From SB11 sp035906255 (GTDB lineage Bacteria > Bacteroidota > Bacteroidia > UBA8524): a stretch of DNA of 64,000 nucleotides. The DNA lies in contig JAMIFM010000025.1 in NCBI GenBank assembly GCA_035906255.1, forward strand, positions 168,221 to 232,220, written 5' to 3'. Position 1 is the stretch's first letter. Every line of letters starts with the position of its first letter. Both the position numbers and the translations under genes were made by a program. Under the pieces are notes generated by a model. It was not told where the DNA came from, searched no databases, and saw only the letters and a program-made list of their open reading frames with translations. This document shows, piece by piece, positions 43,121-51,886 of the stretch.

Positions 43121-45484
43121 ATGTGGGAAAAAGCCGCCAGTTTTATTCTTCGTAAGCGTATCCTCTTAATGGTTGTTACTATTCTAATGACCGTTGTAAT
43201 GGGGTATTTTGCTACCAAAATACAGCTTACGTATGACCTGCCTAAGATTGTGCCCCCTTCCGACCCCGAGTACAAAGCCTATGTTGAGTTTAAGAGTACT
43301 TTTGGTGACGATGGGAATGTGATTTTATTGGGTCTTAAATCAGATAAGATTTACCAAAAAGACTTTTTTAATGCTTATTACAACCTAAGTAAAAAGCTGG
43401 AAAAAACCGATGGTGTACAAAACGTAATCTCTTTTCCAACACTACAGATACTTACCCGTGTTGATTCTATCCGCGAAATGCGTTTAGTGCCGCTAACAAC
43501 GGATACAGTTAGCACACAGCAAGAGGTGGATAGTTTGTGGGATGTGATACGCTCACAATTGTTTTACAGGGATTTGGCGGTGAAAACCGACGGCAGTTTT
43601 GTGATTACGGGAGTAACCCTTAAAAAAGACCGCCTGAATGATAAGGGACGTATTGAGGTAATAAACGCTATTGATAACCTTGCGCAAACGTTTGAAAAAG
43701 AGCAGGGGGTTGAGTTTCAAATATCAGGGTTGCCTTACATACGAACCATTTTTTCGGCCAAAATTAATAAAGAGCTAAAACTGTTCACCCTGCTTTCATT
43801 GGTGGTATGTGCAGCTATTATGCTGCTGTTTTTCCGCAGCTTCAGCTCGCTGTTATACTCATTAATTATCGTAGCCATTACATTAGTATGGGCGTTAGGT
43901 TATATAGGGATACTGCAATACAAGATAACAGCCGTTATTGGCGTTATACCTCCGCTTATTGTTATCATAGGCATTACCAACTGTATTTACCTGCTGAATA
44001 AATATCACGCTGAATACAGGAGTCACAGTAACAAAACCAAAGCGTTGGTGCGTGTAGTATCACGCATTGGTAAAGCCGCATTTTTAACCAACTTTACCAC
44101 AGCGGTGGGTTTCGGGGTGTTTTACTTTTCAGGCAGCCCCATAATGACTGAGTTTGGTTTGGTAGCGTTTCTAAGCATCATGTCGGTATTTGTAATTTCA
44201 ATGGTTACAGTGCCCATCATGTTCAGCTTTTTGCCATCACCCACCTACAGGCAAACTCGCCACTTAGAAAACAAATACCTTGGCAGCTTTATTGATGCAA
44301 TATACTGGCAGGTACAAAACCGCCGCAAAGTGATATATATAATCACAGGTATTGTAATGTTGGCATCGGTTTGGGGTATGTTTAAGCTGGATGCTTTAGG
44401 CCATGTGATTGACGATATTCCTGCAAAAGATAAAATCAGTACTGACCTTAAATTTTTTGAAAAGGAAATAAACGGTGTGATGCCGTTGGAGATAGTAATT
44501 GATACCAAAAAGCCCAATGGGGTGAAGGATACCCGCACCTTGCAGAAAATGGAGCGTTTATACCGCCAGTTGGTAAAAATGCCTGAGTTTTCGAGACCAT
44601 TGTCAATAGCTGAGTTGATGAAATATGCCAACCAAGCGTACAACGGCGGCGACAGCTTATTTTACCGCATACCCAGTGCGTTAGATTTGGGCAGCATTAC
44701 CAGCTACATACCCAATCGCAAAGGTTCGCAAAACTTGTTGAAAGGGTTTGTTGACAGCACCTACCAAAAGGCACGCATCAGCATACAAATGGCCGATGTG
44801 GGCAGTGATAGTTTGCCCGGTGTTCGTGCCCGTGTGCAGGCTGAGATTGACTCAATCTTCCCGAAAGAAGAATATACGGTGAACCTTACGGGAACCAGTA
44901 TGCTGTTTATGAAAAACAACCAGTTTTTGGTGGATAGCTTGTTCCAGAGTGTAAGCATGGCCTTGGTAGTAATTACTCTATTGCTGGTAAGCTTGTTTGG
45001 CACATGGCGTATGATAATTATATCGCTGATACCTAATATAATTCCGCTGATTGTAACATCAGGGGTGATGGGTTTCTTTGATATTTACCTCAAACCTTCA
45101 ACGGTAATAGTGTTTAGTATTGCATTTGGTATCTCGGTTGATTTTACCATTCACTTTGTTGCCAAATACAGGATAGAGTTAAAAAAACACCATTTCCGTA
45201 TTCGCGAGTCGGTAAAAGCTACCCTGCACGAAACAGGAACCAGTATGATTTATACGGCCATTATTCTGTTTTGCGGGTTTAGTATTTTCGATTTCTCAAC
45301 CTTTGGCGGCACCATGTGGCTGGGTATTTTAACCACACTGGCACTGGTGGTATCATTGCTAACCAACATATTTATTTTGCCCAGTATGCTGCTTTCAATT
45401 GAGAAACGCCGTATGCAGCGCGAAATGAAAGTGAAACCCATTTTGCCCCTTGCCGAAGAAGCAGAGGAAAAAGAGATTGATTAA
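43121..45484 (+). CDS. MMPL/RND superfamily transporter
   Basis: This 787-residue inner-membrane protein has the RND layout in two halves: TM1 (about residues 10-30), a large periplasmic domain, then TM2-6 (about 215-380) with VIGVIPPLIVIIGITNCIYLLNKY; the same order repeats, with the second set of helices at about 620-770 (VFSIAFGISVDFTIHFVAKYR). The GIxxDxxIH-type Asp in TM10 is present, as expected for proton coupling; the corresponding TM4 position has Asn (GITNCIY). The family exports lipids, hopanoids or other hydrophobic compounds; Bacteroidota members have no defined substrate. The gene is transcribed towards ileS, but an 85-base gap and separate context leave cotranscription open. 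Confidence 0.9.
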   Translation: MWEKAASFILRKRILLMVVTILMTVVMGYFATKIQLTYDLPKIVPPSDPEYKAYVEFKSTFGDDGNVILLGLKSDKIYQKDFFNAYYNLSKKLEKTDGVQNVISFPTLQILTRVDSIREMRLVPLTTDTVSTQQEVDSLWDVIRSQLFYRDLAVKTDGSFVITGVTLKKDRLNDKGRIEVINAIDNLAQTFEKEQGVEFQISGLPYIRTIFSAKINKELKLFTLLSLVVCAAIMLLFFRSFSSLLYSLIIVAITLVWALGYIGILQYKITAVIGVIPPLIVIIGITNCIYLLNKYHAEYRSHSNKTKALVRVVSRIGKAAFLTNFTTAVGFGVFYFSGSPIMTEFGLVAFLSIMSVFVISMVTVPIMFSFLPSPTYRQTRHLENKYLGSFIDAIYWQVQNRRKVIYIITGIVMLASVWGMFKLDALGHVIDDIPAKDKISTDLKFFEKEINGVMPLEIVIDTKKPNGVKDTRTLQKMERLYRQLVKMPEFSRPLSIAELMKYANQAYNGGDSLFYRIPSALDLGSITSYIPNRKGSQNLLKGFVDSTYQKARISIQMADVGSDSLPGVRARVQAEIDSIFPKEEYTVNLTGTSMLFMKNNQFLVDSLFQSVSMALVVITLLLVSLFGTWRMIIISLIPNIIPLIVTSGVMGFFDIYLKPSTVIVFSIAFGISVDFTIHFVAKYRIELKKHHFRIRESVKATLHETGTSMIYTAIILFCGFSIFDFSTFGGTMWLGILTTLALVVSLLTNIFILPSMLLSIEKRRMQREMKVKPILPLAEEAEEKEID

Positions 45485-45504
45485 TAAAAAGCGGTGCCTT
45501 ATGG

Positions 45505-45540
45505 CATGAATTTCAAATTTGAAATTTCGAATTTGAACGT
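45505..45540. repeat. Short AT-rich palindrome upstream of ileS
   Basis: The spacer contains AATTTCAAATTTGAAATT, an exact palindrome, followed by a partial repeat TTTCGAATTTGAA. It may be an operator-like site or a relic of a small repeat; no protein-binding call can be made. Confidence 0.4.
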
Positions 45541-45569
45541 AAAGAACTTGAAACTGTAAAAACATCCAC

Positions 45570-48500
45570 GTGAAGTATAAAGAATATAAAAAGCTCGATT
45601 TTCCTGCCTTTGAGAAGGAGGTTGCAGCATTTTGGAAAGAACAGGACATATTTGGTAAAAGTGTGAGCCACCGCGACGGCAACCCTACTTTTACGTTTTA
45701 CGAAGGGCCACCATCAGCAAACGGAAAGCCCGGCATTCACCACGTTATCAGCCGTACTATTAAAGATACTTTTTGCCGTTACAAAACCCTGAAAGGATTT
45801 AAAGTAAACCGCAAAGGCGGCTGGGATACACACGGTTTGCCCATTGAGTTGCAAGTTGAGAAGGCGTTGGGCATTACCAAAGAAGATATAGGAAAGAAAA
45901 TCAGTGTAGAAGACTATAACAAAGCTTGCCGTGAGGCGGTAATGCAATTTAAGGCCGATTGGGATAACCTTACCGAACAAATAGGCTATTGGGTAGATTT
46001 GGACAATCCCTATATCACCTACGATAACAGCTACATAGAAACGTGCTGGAATTTGTTGCAACGCCTTTACAACAAAGGCTTCTTGTACAAAGGCTACACC
46101 ATACAGCCCTACTCGCCCGCAGCAGGTACAGGATTAAGCAGCCACGAGCTAAACCAACCCGGTACTTATAAAGACGTAAAAGACACCACCATAGTAGCCC
46201 AGTTTAAGGCTATAAAAGGCGATGCCTCTGCATTTTTGTTTGAAGGAGCTACCAGTGATGTATTCTTTTTAGCTTGGACAACTACCCCTTGGACATTGCC
46301 CAGCAATACTGCATTGACGGTTGGAGGTAAGATAGAGTATGCTGTGGTTGATACCCTGAACCAATACACAGGTGAACCCATGAGGGTAATATTGGCCGAT
46401 GCGTTAATGGGTAAGTACTTTAACGCTGAAAACGAGAATGCCGATTTTACTGAGTACAAAACAGGGGATAAGAAACTTCCGTTTAGGAAAGTGTTGACTG
46501 TTGTGGGCAATAAACTGGCAGGTCTTCGTTACGAACAATTATTGCCTTATGCATTGCCACAAGAAGAAGGCGATAGCTTTAAGGTAATTGTTGGTGATTT
46601 TGTAACTACTGAAGACGGTACAGGTATCGTGCACACTGCGCCCACCTTTGGTGCCGATGATATGCGTGTAGCCAAACAAAATGGCATAGCACCCCTATTG
46701 GTGAAAGACGAAGACGGCTACTTAGTACCCTTAGTTGATTTACGCGGCCGTTTCCGCCCCGAAATGGGTGAATTTGCAGGGGAATTTGTAAAAGAACAAT
46801 ACCTGAGCGACGCTGAAAAAGAAGCAGAACGCATCAAGCAAGGTCGCGATAAATACCTTAGTGTAGATGAGCGCATCTCTATAAAATTGAAGCAAGAAAA
46901 CCGTGCGTTTAAAGTAGAGAAATACGAGCATCCCTACCCGCATTGCTGGCGTACGGATAAACCCGTATTGTATTATCCGCTGTCAAGTTGGTTTATCAAA
47001 ACTACTGCGGTTAAAGACCGTTTGATTGAGCTGAATAAAACCATCAACTGGAAACCTGAAAGCACAGGTACAGGACGTTTTGGCGATTGGTTGAACAACC
47101 TTGTAGATTGGAACCTTAGCCGCAGCCGTTATTGGGGTACCCCGTTGCCGATATGGCGTACTGAAGACGGTACAGAAGAAATTTGTGTAGGCTCGTTGGC
47201 AGAATTGGTGGCAGAGATTGACAAAGCCGTTGAAGCGGGTGTAATGGACCACAATCCCTACAAAAAACATACAGGGGCAGATATAAATGAGTTTGGAACG
47301 GCTGACGGTATAGACCTTCACCGCCCTTACATTGACCATGTGGCGTTGGTTGCACCTTCCGGTAAGCCTATGTACCGCGAGACTGACTTGATTGACGTGT
47401 GGTTTGATTCGGGCGCTATGCCTTATGCCCAGTGGCACTGGCCGTTTGAGAACCAAGAACTGTTTGAGAACAATTTCCCTGCTGATTTTATTGCTGAGGG
47501 AGTTGACCAAACTCGTGGTTGGTTCTTTACCCTGCACGCGTTGGGTGTAATGCTGTTTGATAGTGTAGCTTATAAAAACGTAGTTGCAAACGGGTTGGTG
47601 TTGGATAAAAACGGCAATAAAATGTCGAAGAGTAAAAACAACACTGTTAATCCATTTGAAGTAGTAGGTCAGTACGGTGCCGATGCTGTGCGCTGGTATA
47701 TGCTTAGCAACTCAAACCCATGGGATAACCTTAAGTTTGATGCAGAAGGGGTTAAAGAAACACAGCGTAAGTTTTTTGCCACCCTTTATAATGTGTACGG
47801 CTTTTTTGCCCTGTACGCCAATGTTGACGGGTTTACATTCGCTGAAGAAGAAATACCTCTTGAACAACGACCTGAAATTGACCGTTGGGTATTATCGTTG
47901 CTAAACTCGCTGATACAAGAAGTTGAAAAAGCATCAGACGAATACGACCCAACCCGCCCTACCCGTGCCATTGAAGAGTTTGTAACCGAACATCTAAGCA
48001 ACTGGTACGTACGTTTGTGCCGCCGCCGTTTCTGGAAAGGCGAATATGCCCAAGACAAAATAGCAGCATACCAAACCTTATACACTTGCCTTAGTACAGT
48101 AACAAAGCTGATGGCAAGTTTTGCTCCCTTTTATGCTGATAGGTTGTTCAGAGATTTGAACAGTGTAAGCAAAAAAGAAAGCAGCCAATCAGTTCACTTG
48201 AGCGATTTCCCCAAAGTAGATACAACAGCGATTGATAAAACCCTTGAAGCCCAAATGCAATTGGCGCAAGACATATCGTCGATGGTATTATCGCTCCGCA
48301 AAAAAGTAAACATAAAAGTACGCCAGCCGTTGCAAAAAATACTGGTACCGGTAAGCAACAACACCTTTGCAGAAAATTTACAACACGTTAAAGACCTGAT
48401 ACTTTCAGAAGTAAACGTGAAGGAATTGGAGTACCTGACCGATGATACGTTGAAGCTGGTGAAAAAAGTGAAGCCCAACTTTAAAACCTTAGGGGCTAAA

Positions 48501-48992
48501 TTGGGTCAGAACATGAAAGTGCTGGCTGGCAAAGTGGCAGGGCTTACACAAGATGAAATACGCACGCTGGAAAGTGAAGGCGGTTTGGATATACAACTGG
48601 GCGACGAAAATTTCCGTCTTTTACTGGCAGATGCAGAAGTAATATCGGAAGATGTACCCGGATGGCAAGTGGCTGTAAATGGTGGTCTTACGGTAGCATT
48701 AGACATTAATGTGAGCGATGAGTTGCTGAAAGAAGGCATAGCCCGTGAATTTATCAACAGGTTGCAAAACCTTAGAAAAGAGGCTGGGTTTGAGGTTACG
48801 GATAAAATACACGTTGCTGTGCAGGAACATCCACAAGTGGGGCCTGCGATAATTGAGTACAAAAATTATATTTGCGCCGAAATATTGGCGCAGGATTTGC
48901 AACTTGTTCCAGCTATAACCGATGGGAAAACCATTGATATAAACGAGATAGATATTTACGTTACTATAAGCAAAGTACAAACCAACAACTAA
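45570..48992 (+). CDS. ileS: Isoleucyl-tRNA synthetase
   Basis: This 1140-residue class Ia aminoacyl-tRNA synthetase charges tRNA-Ile. The HIGH-type motif is GIHH at residues 55-58 (PPSANGKPGIHH) and the KMSKS loop is at 684-688 (GNKMSKSKNN). The CP1 editing domain contains TTPWTLPSNTAL, and the WFDSGAMPYAQWHWPFE block is present. An anticodon-binding domain and a C-terminal extension complete it. The length and the motif style (KGGWDTHGLPIELQVEKALG) indicate the eukaryote-like type 2 form, which is generally less sensitive to mupirocin. Translation begins at GTG 45570 (MKYKEYKKLDFPAFE). dksA starts one base after the stop and lspA follows, a conserved Bacteroidota order. Confidence 0.97.
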   Translation: MKYKEYKKLDFPAFEKEVAAFWKEQDIFGKSVSHRDGNPTFTFYEGPPSANGKPGIHHVISRTIKDTFCRYKTLKGFKVNRKGGWDTHGLPIELQVEKALGITKEDIGKKISVEDYNKACREAVMQFKADWDNLTEQIGYWVDLDNPYITYDNSYIETCWNLLQRLYNKGFLYKGYTIQPYSPAAGTGLSSHELNQPGTYKDVKDTTIVAQFKAIKGDASAFLFEGATSDVFFLAWTTTPWTLPSNTALTVGGKIEYAVVDTLNQYTGEPMRVILADALMGKYFNAENENADFTEYKTGDKKLPFRKVLTVVGNKLAGLRYEQLLPYALPQEEGDSFKVIVGDFVTTEDGTGIVHTAPTFGADDMRVAKQNGIAPLLVKDEDGYLVPLVDLRGRFRPEMGEFAGEFVKEQYLSDAEKEAERIKQGRDKYLSVDERISIKLKQENRAFKVEKYEHPYPHCWRTDKPVLYYPLSSWFIKTTAVKDRLIELNKTINWKPESTGTGRFGDWLNNLVDWNLSRSRYWGTPLPIWRTEDGTEEICVGSLAELVAEIDKAVEAGVMDHNPYKKHTGADINEFGTADGIDLHRPYIDHVALVAPSGKPMYRETDLIDVWFDSGAMPYAQWHWPFENQELFENNFPADFIAEGVDQTRGWFFTLHALGVMLFDSVAYKNVVANGLVLDKNGNKMSKSKNNTVNPFEVVGQYGADAVRWYMLSNSNPWDNLKFDAEGVKETQRKFFATLYNVYGFFALYANVDGFTFAEEEIPLEQRPEIDRWVLSLLNSLIQEVEKASDEYDPTRPTRAIEEFVTEHLSNWYVRLCRRRFWKGEYAQDKIAAYQTLYTCLSTVTKLMASFAPFYADRLFRDLNSVSKKESSQSVHLSDFPKVDTTAIDKTLEAQMQLAQDISSMVLSLRKKVNIKVRQPLQKILVPVSNNTFAENLQHVKDLILSEVNVKELEYLTDDTLKLVKKVKPNFKTLGAKLGQNMKVLAGKVAGLTQDEIRTLESEGGLDIQLGDENFRLLLADAEVISEDVPGWQVAVNGGLTVALDINVSDELLKEGIAREFINRLQNLRKEAGFEVTDKIHVAVQEHPQVGPAIIEYKNYICAEILAQDLQLVPAITDGKTIDINEIDIYVTISKVQTNN

Positions 48993-48993
48993 C

Positions 48994-49386
48994 ATGGAAA
49001 ATAACGAGAAAGAGAAAACACGTTACAGTGATGCTGAGTTACAGGAGTTTAGGGAGCTGATAAACAAAAAACTTACAATAGCCCGCGAAGAATTGGGAGC
49101 GTTGCAGGAAGAAATTTCAAACTCAAACGACCACGGTATTGACGATACAAACAATGCCTATAAAACGTTAGAAGACGGTTCAGCTACACACTCAAAAGAA
49201 AACTTGAGCCAATTGGCAGCCCGCCAACGCAAGTTTATTGATAACCTTGAAGCAGCGATTATCCGTATCGAAAACAAAACCTATGGTATTTGTAAAGTTA
49301 CAGGTAAGTTGATTGCCAAAGAAAGGTTACGCGCTGTGCCCCATACTACAATGAGCATGGAAGCTAAAAGCGGTCAGTATAAATAA
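48994..49386 (+). CDS. dksA: DksA/TraR family RNA polymerase-binding regulator lacking most zinc cysteines
   Basis: The 130-residue protein has a helical N-terminus, a coiled-coil region with the acidic tip HGIDDTNNAYKTLEDG (about residues 47-62) and the C-terminal zinc-finger region YGICKVTGKLIAKERLRAVPHTTM (about 97-120). Canonical DksA binds the RNA polymerase secondary channel and, with ppGpp, adjusts rRNA and amino-acid gene transcription. Only one of the four zinc cysteines (Cys100) remains, which seems typical of Bacteroidota members, so the finger must fold without zinc. The start overlaps the ileS stop region (one base apart), so the gene is in the ileS-dksA-lspA operon. Confidence 0.9.
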   Translation: MENNEKEKTRYSDAELQEFRELINKKLTIAREELGALQEEISNSNDHGIDDTNNAYKTLEDGSATHSKENLSQLAARQRKFIDNLEAAIIRIENKTYGICKVTGKLIAKERLRAVPHTTMSMEAKSGQYK

Positions 49387-49408
49387 GTATTGTCAATAAA
49401 TTTTAATA

Positions 49409-50050
49409 ATGCCCGAATCTCTTAAACGTATCAAGCCATTGTGGCTTGTGGTTACTGTTTTATTGGTTTTAATTGCCGACCAAGGTCTTAAATATTGGAT
49501 AAAAACCAATTTTGCCTTTGGCGAAGAAAAACACTTAGCAGGCAATTGGTTTATACTGCACTTTACGGAAAACAATGGTATGGCCTTCGGGCTTGGGTTT
49601 GGCGGCCAGTACGGCAAACTTATTCTTACGTTGTTCCGTATTGTGGCAGTGGGCGGCATTATTTATTACATGATTCATCAATACAAGCACGGCGGTCACA
49701 GGGGCTTTTTGCTTTGCCTTGCGCTGATACTTGCAGGAGCTGTGGGTAATATCATCGACAGCGTTTTTTACGGAGTATTTTTTGAAGAAATTAATCGTTA
49801 CCAAGGTGGTTGGTTTCACGGGCAAGTAGTGGATATGTTATACTTCCCCATTATCGAAACACATTATCCTGAATGGTCTCCATTTAACCCCGGTGAAGAA
49901 TTTATCTTTTTCCGACCTGTGTTCAACCTCGCAGATGCCTCTATCAGTGCAGGAGTAATAGCTATTTTTATATTCCAACGCCGCTATTTCAAAAAAGAAG
50001 AAGCTGTTGAGATTTCTCAACCGCCTTCAAACGATGAGGCTGTAGCCTAA
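49409..50050 (+). CDS. lspA: Lipoprotein signal peptidase (signal peptidase II)
   Basis: This 213-residue inner-membrane aspartyl peptidase cleaves the signal peptide of prolipoproteins after lipidation. It has four hydrophobic segments (about 11-27, 72-90, 97-116 and 172-190). The motifs are IADQGLKYWI (22-31), HFTENNGMAFG (51-61), and the catalytic aspartates Asp117 (GNIIDSVFYG) and Asp176 (FNLADASIS). The stretch between the two aspartates is about 59 residues, longer than the roughly 27 in Escherichia coli, and forms an extra periplasmic loop (HGQVVDMLYFPIIETHYP...); related Bacteroidota enzymes share it. The gene is the third of the ileS-dksA-lspA unit. The many lipoproteins encoded in this window are its expected substrates. 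Confidence 0.96.
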   Translation: MPESLKRIKPLWLVVTVLLVLIADQGLKYWIKTNFAFGEEKHLAGNWFILHFTENNGMAFGLGFGGQYGKLILTLFRIVAVGGIIYYMIHQYKHGGHRGFLLCLALILAGAVGNIIDSVFYGVFFEEINRYQGGWFHGQVVDMLYFPIIETHYPEWSPFNPGEEFIFFRPVFNLADASISAGVIAIFIFQRRYFKKEEAVEISQPPSNDEAVA

Positions 50051-50070
50051 TCTATGTCTTATTAATTGCT

Positions 50071-50099
50071 TTTGGTGTGATGGGCAGCATCACACCAAA
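50071..50099 (+). terminator. Hairpin after lspA, possible terminator
   Basis: TTTGGTGTGATG (50071-50082) and CATCACACCAAA (50088-50099) form a perfect 12-base stem with a five-base loop. No strong T run follows, so it may be a pause or processing site rather than a full terminator. Confidence 0.55.
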
Positions 50100-50158
50100 T
50101 ACTGAAAAGAGCCACAAAGTGGTGAAACTTTCATGCAGTATCCTATCTTCGCGCTTAC

Positions 50159-50812
50159 ATGATTACCGCGCAAAACTTACACAAATCGTATGGCAAGCTG
50201 CACGTATTAAAAGGCGTGAACCTCGAAATTAAAAAGGGGGAGATAGTGAGCATTGTTGGGGCCTCAGGCGCAGGCAAAAGCACATTGTTACAAATTTTAG
50301 GTACACTTGATAGTGCTGATGAAGGCAACATGATCGTGAATAACATACAAGTGAGTAAACTGCGTGGTAAAGAACTGGCTAAATTTCGTAATAAACACTT
50401 AGGTTTTGTATTTCAATTCCACCATTTATTACCTGAATTTACAGCACTTGAAAATATTTGCATCCCCGCATTTATAGCCGGAACCGGCAAAGCCGAAGCG
50501 GAGAAGCGGGCACTTGAATTGCTTGATTTTTTAGGCTTAAAAGAACGTGCTAATCACAAGCCCTCTGCTCTTTCAGGGGGTGAGCAACAAAGGGTGGCCG
50601 TTGCAAGGGCTTTGATTAATAAGCCTGATGTAGTTATGGCCGATGAACCGTCGGGCAACTTAGACTCTAAATCAGCAGGTGAATTGCACCAACTTTTTTT
50701 TGATTTAAGGGATAAATTCGGACAAACCTTTGTAATAGTAACTCATAACGAAACGTTGGCAAACAGTACTGACCGAAAGTTGGTAATGAGCGACGGGTTG
50801 ATAGCTTACTGA
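50159..50812 (+). CDS. lolD: Lipoprotein-releasing ABC transporter ATPase LolD
   Basis: The 217-residue ATPase has Walker A GASGAGKST (34-42), the Q-loop segment FVFQFHHLLPEFTALENI (83-100), signature LSGGEQQ (138-144), Walker B VVMADEP (158-164) and an H-loop IVTHNE. The HHLLPEF following the Q-loop is characteristic of the LolD/MacB branch. LolD powers the LolCE complex that extracts lipoproteins from the inner membrane for delivery to the outer membrane. The partner lolC/lolE gene is not adjacent; in Bacteroidota the two are often apart. TATCTTCG at 50144-50151 is one base off the -7 consensus. The next gene starts six bases after the stop. Confidence 0.9.
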   Translation: MITAQNLHKSYGKLHVLKGVNLEIKKGEIVSIVGASGAGKSTLLQILGTLDSADEGNMIVNNIQVSKLRGKELAKFRNKHLGFVFQFHHLLPEFTALENICIPAFIAGTGKAEAEKRALELLDFLGLKERANHKPSALSGGEQQRVAVARALINKPDVVMADEPSGNLDSKSAGELHQLFFDLRDKFGQTFVIVTHNETLANSTDRKLVMSDGLIAY

Positions 50813-50817
50813 ATAAC

Positions 50818-51849
50818 ATGACAATAAGGGTATTAATGACAGGCGGGGGCGCACCCGGTGCGGCAGGTATTTTAAAATGCTTACAGCAAGATAACACCAT
50901 TGAGGTGGTGGTGGCCGATGCCAACCCCGATTCTGTAGGTAGGTATCTGAACCCGGTATTTGAGCTGATACCCAAAGCAACCGACGATACCTTTATTGAT
51001 GCCATAGAACAGTTGTGCCAAAAGCACAGCATTAATGTGATATTGCCATTAGTTACCCGTGAACTTTTTGAGTTTAGTAAGCATAAATTAATGTTTGCAC
51101 AAAAAGGGATAAAAGTAATTGTTTCGGCTTATGAACAACTAAGCATTGCAAACGATAAGGGCAAGCTATACACCCAACTTCAAGCATCAAGTATAAGCAC
51201 CCCAGAGTTTAGCATTGTTAATACCATTGATGAGTTAAAACAGGCGGTTACCCACTTAGGGTATCCCCAAAAAACGGTTTGCTTTAAACCTTGCATATCA
51301 AACGGTATGCGCGGTTTCAGAGTGATTGATGATACCAAAGATGAGTTTGATTTATTGTTTAATTACAAGCCCACCAGCGAGTATATAAAACTGGATAAAG
51401 CCATCGAAATATTGAGTAGTCGTGCGTTTCCGCCGTTATTGGTTAGTGAGTATTTACCCGGCGAAGAATACACCATTGATTGTTTGGCAAACAACGGTAA
51501 ATGCTTGTTGGTAATTCCGCGCCTGCGCAAAAAAATGGTGCAAGGCATCAGCGTGGCAGGAGTGATAGAAAATAATCAAGAAATAATAAACTACTGCAAA
51601 CAAATAATAGAGAGTTGCCGGTTGCATGGTCCTATTGGGATACAAGTGAAACGAGCAACTGACGATTCTTTTAAAATTCTTGAAATTAACCCCCGCGTGC
51701 AGGGCACTACTGTAGCTTTATTGGGAGCAGGCGTTAACCTACCGTTGCTGGCTGTGAAACAAGAAACAGGAGAACAGATAAATCCCGAAATGATAAAGGT
51801 GAAATGGGGCACACAATTTACCCGCCATTGGACTGAGGTATTCCATTAA
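50818..51849 (+). CDS. ATP-grasp domain carboxylate-amine ligase, substrate unknown
   Basis: The 343-residue enzyme has an N-terminal pre-ATP-grasp Rossmann-like domain (VLMTGGGAPGAAGILKCL) and an ATP-grasp core (about residues 110-330). Visible marks are KPCISNGMRGFRVI, where ATP-binding residues lie, LLVSEYLPGEEYTIDCLA, and the metal-binding end KILEINPRVQGTTVALLGAGVNLP. This is the CarB-like/PylC-like subset, which joins a carboxylate to an amine with ATP hydrolysis. The substrate cannot be predicted. The gene follows lolD closely and precedes the glycosyltransferase group, so an envelope-modification role is possible but unsupported. Confidence 0.85.
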   Translation: MTIRVLMTGGGAPGAAGILKCLQQDNTIEVVVADANPDSVGRYLNPVFELIPKATDDTFIDAIEQLCQKHSINVILPLVTRELFEFSKHKLMFAQKGIKVIVSAYEQLSIANDKGKLYTQLQASSISTPEFSIVNTIDELKQAVTHLGYPQKTVCFKPCISNGMRGFRVIDDTKDEFDLLFNYKPTSEYIKLDKAIEILSSRAFPPLLVSEYLPGEEYTIDCLANNGKCLLVIPRLRKKMVQGISVAGVIENNQEIINYCKQIIESCRLHGPIGIQVKRATDDSFKILEINPRVQGTTVALLGAGVNLPLLAVKQETGEQINPEMIKVKWGTQFTRHWTEVFH

Positions 51850-51853
51850 ACCG

Positions 51854-51861
51854 TAAATTTG
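51854..51861 (+). promoter_or_regulatory. -7 promoter element TAAATTTG before recQ
   Basis: An exact TAnnTTTG directly after the ATP-grasp stop predicts a transcript start near 51867, about 20 bases before the presumed CTG start of recQ. Confidence 0.5.
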
Positions 51862-51886
51862 CTATCAGGCAAGCACACTTTCTGTT

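Noticed and set aside
46983..47537. 184-codon open frame on the minus strand
   Set aside because: It is antisense to the conserved ileS catalytic region and has no independent support.
48994..49386. Phage or plasmid TraR origin for the DksA-type gene
   Set aside because: It lies in the ileS-dksA-lspA housekeeping operon, with no mobile genes nearby.
50159..51849. lolD plus ATP-grasp gene as a peptide-export or natural-product cluster
   Set aside because: LolD motifs point to lipoprotein release, and there is no precursor peptide or permease nearby; proximity alone is not enough.
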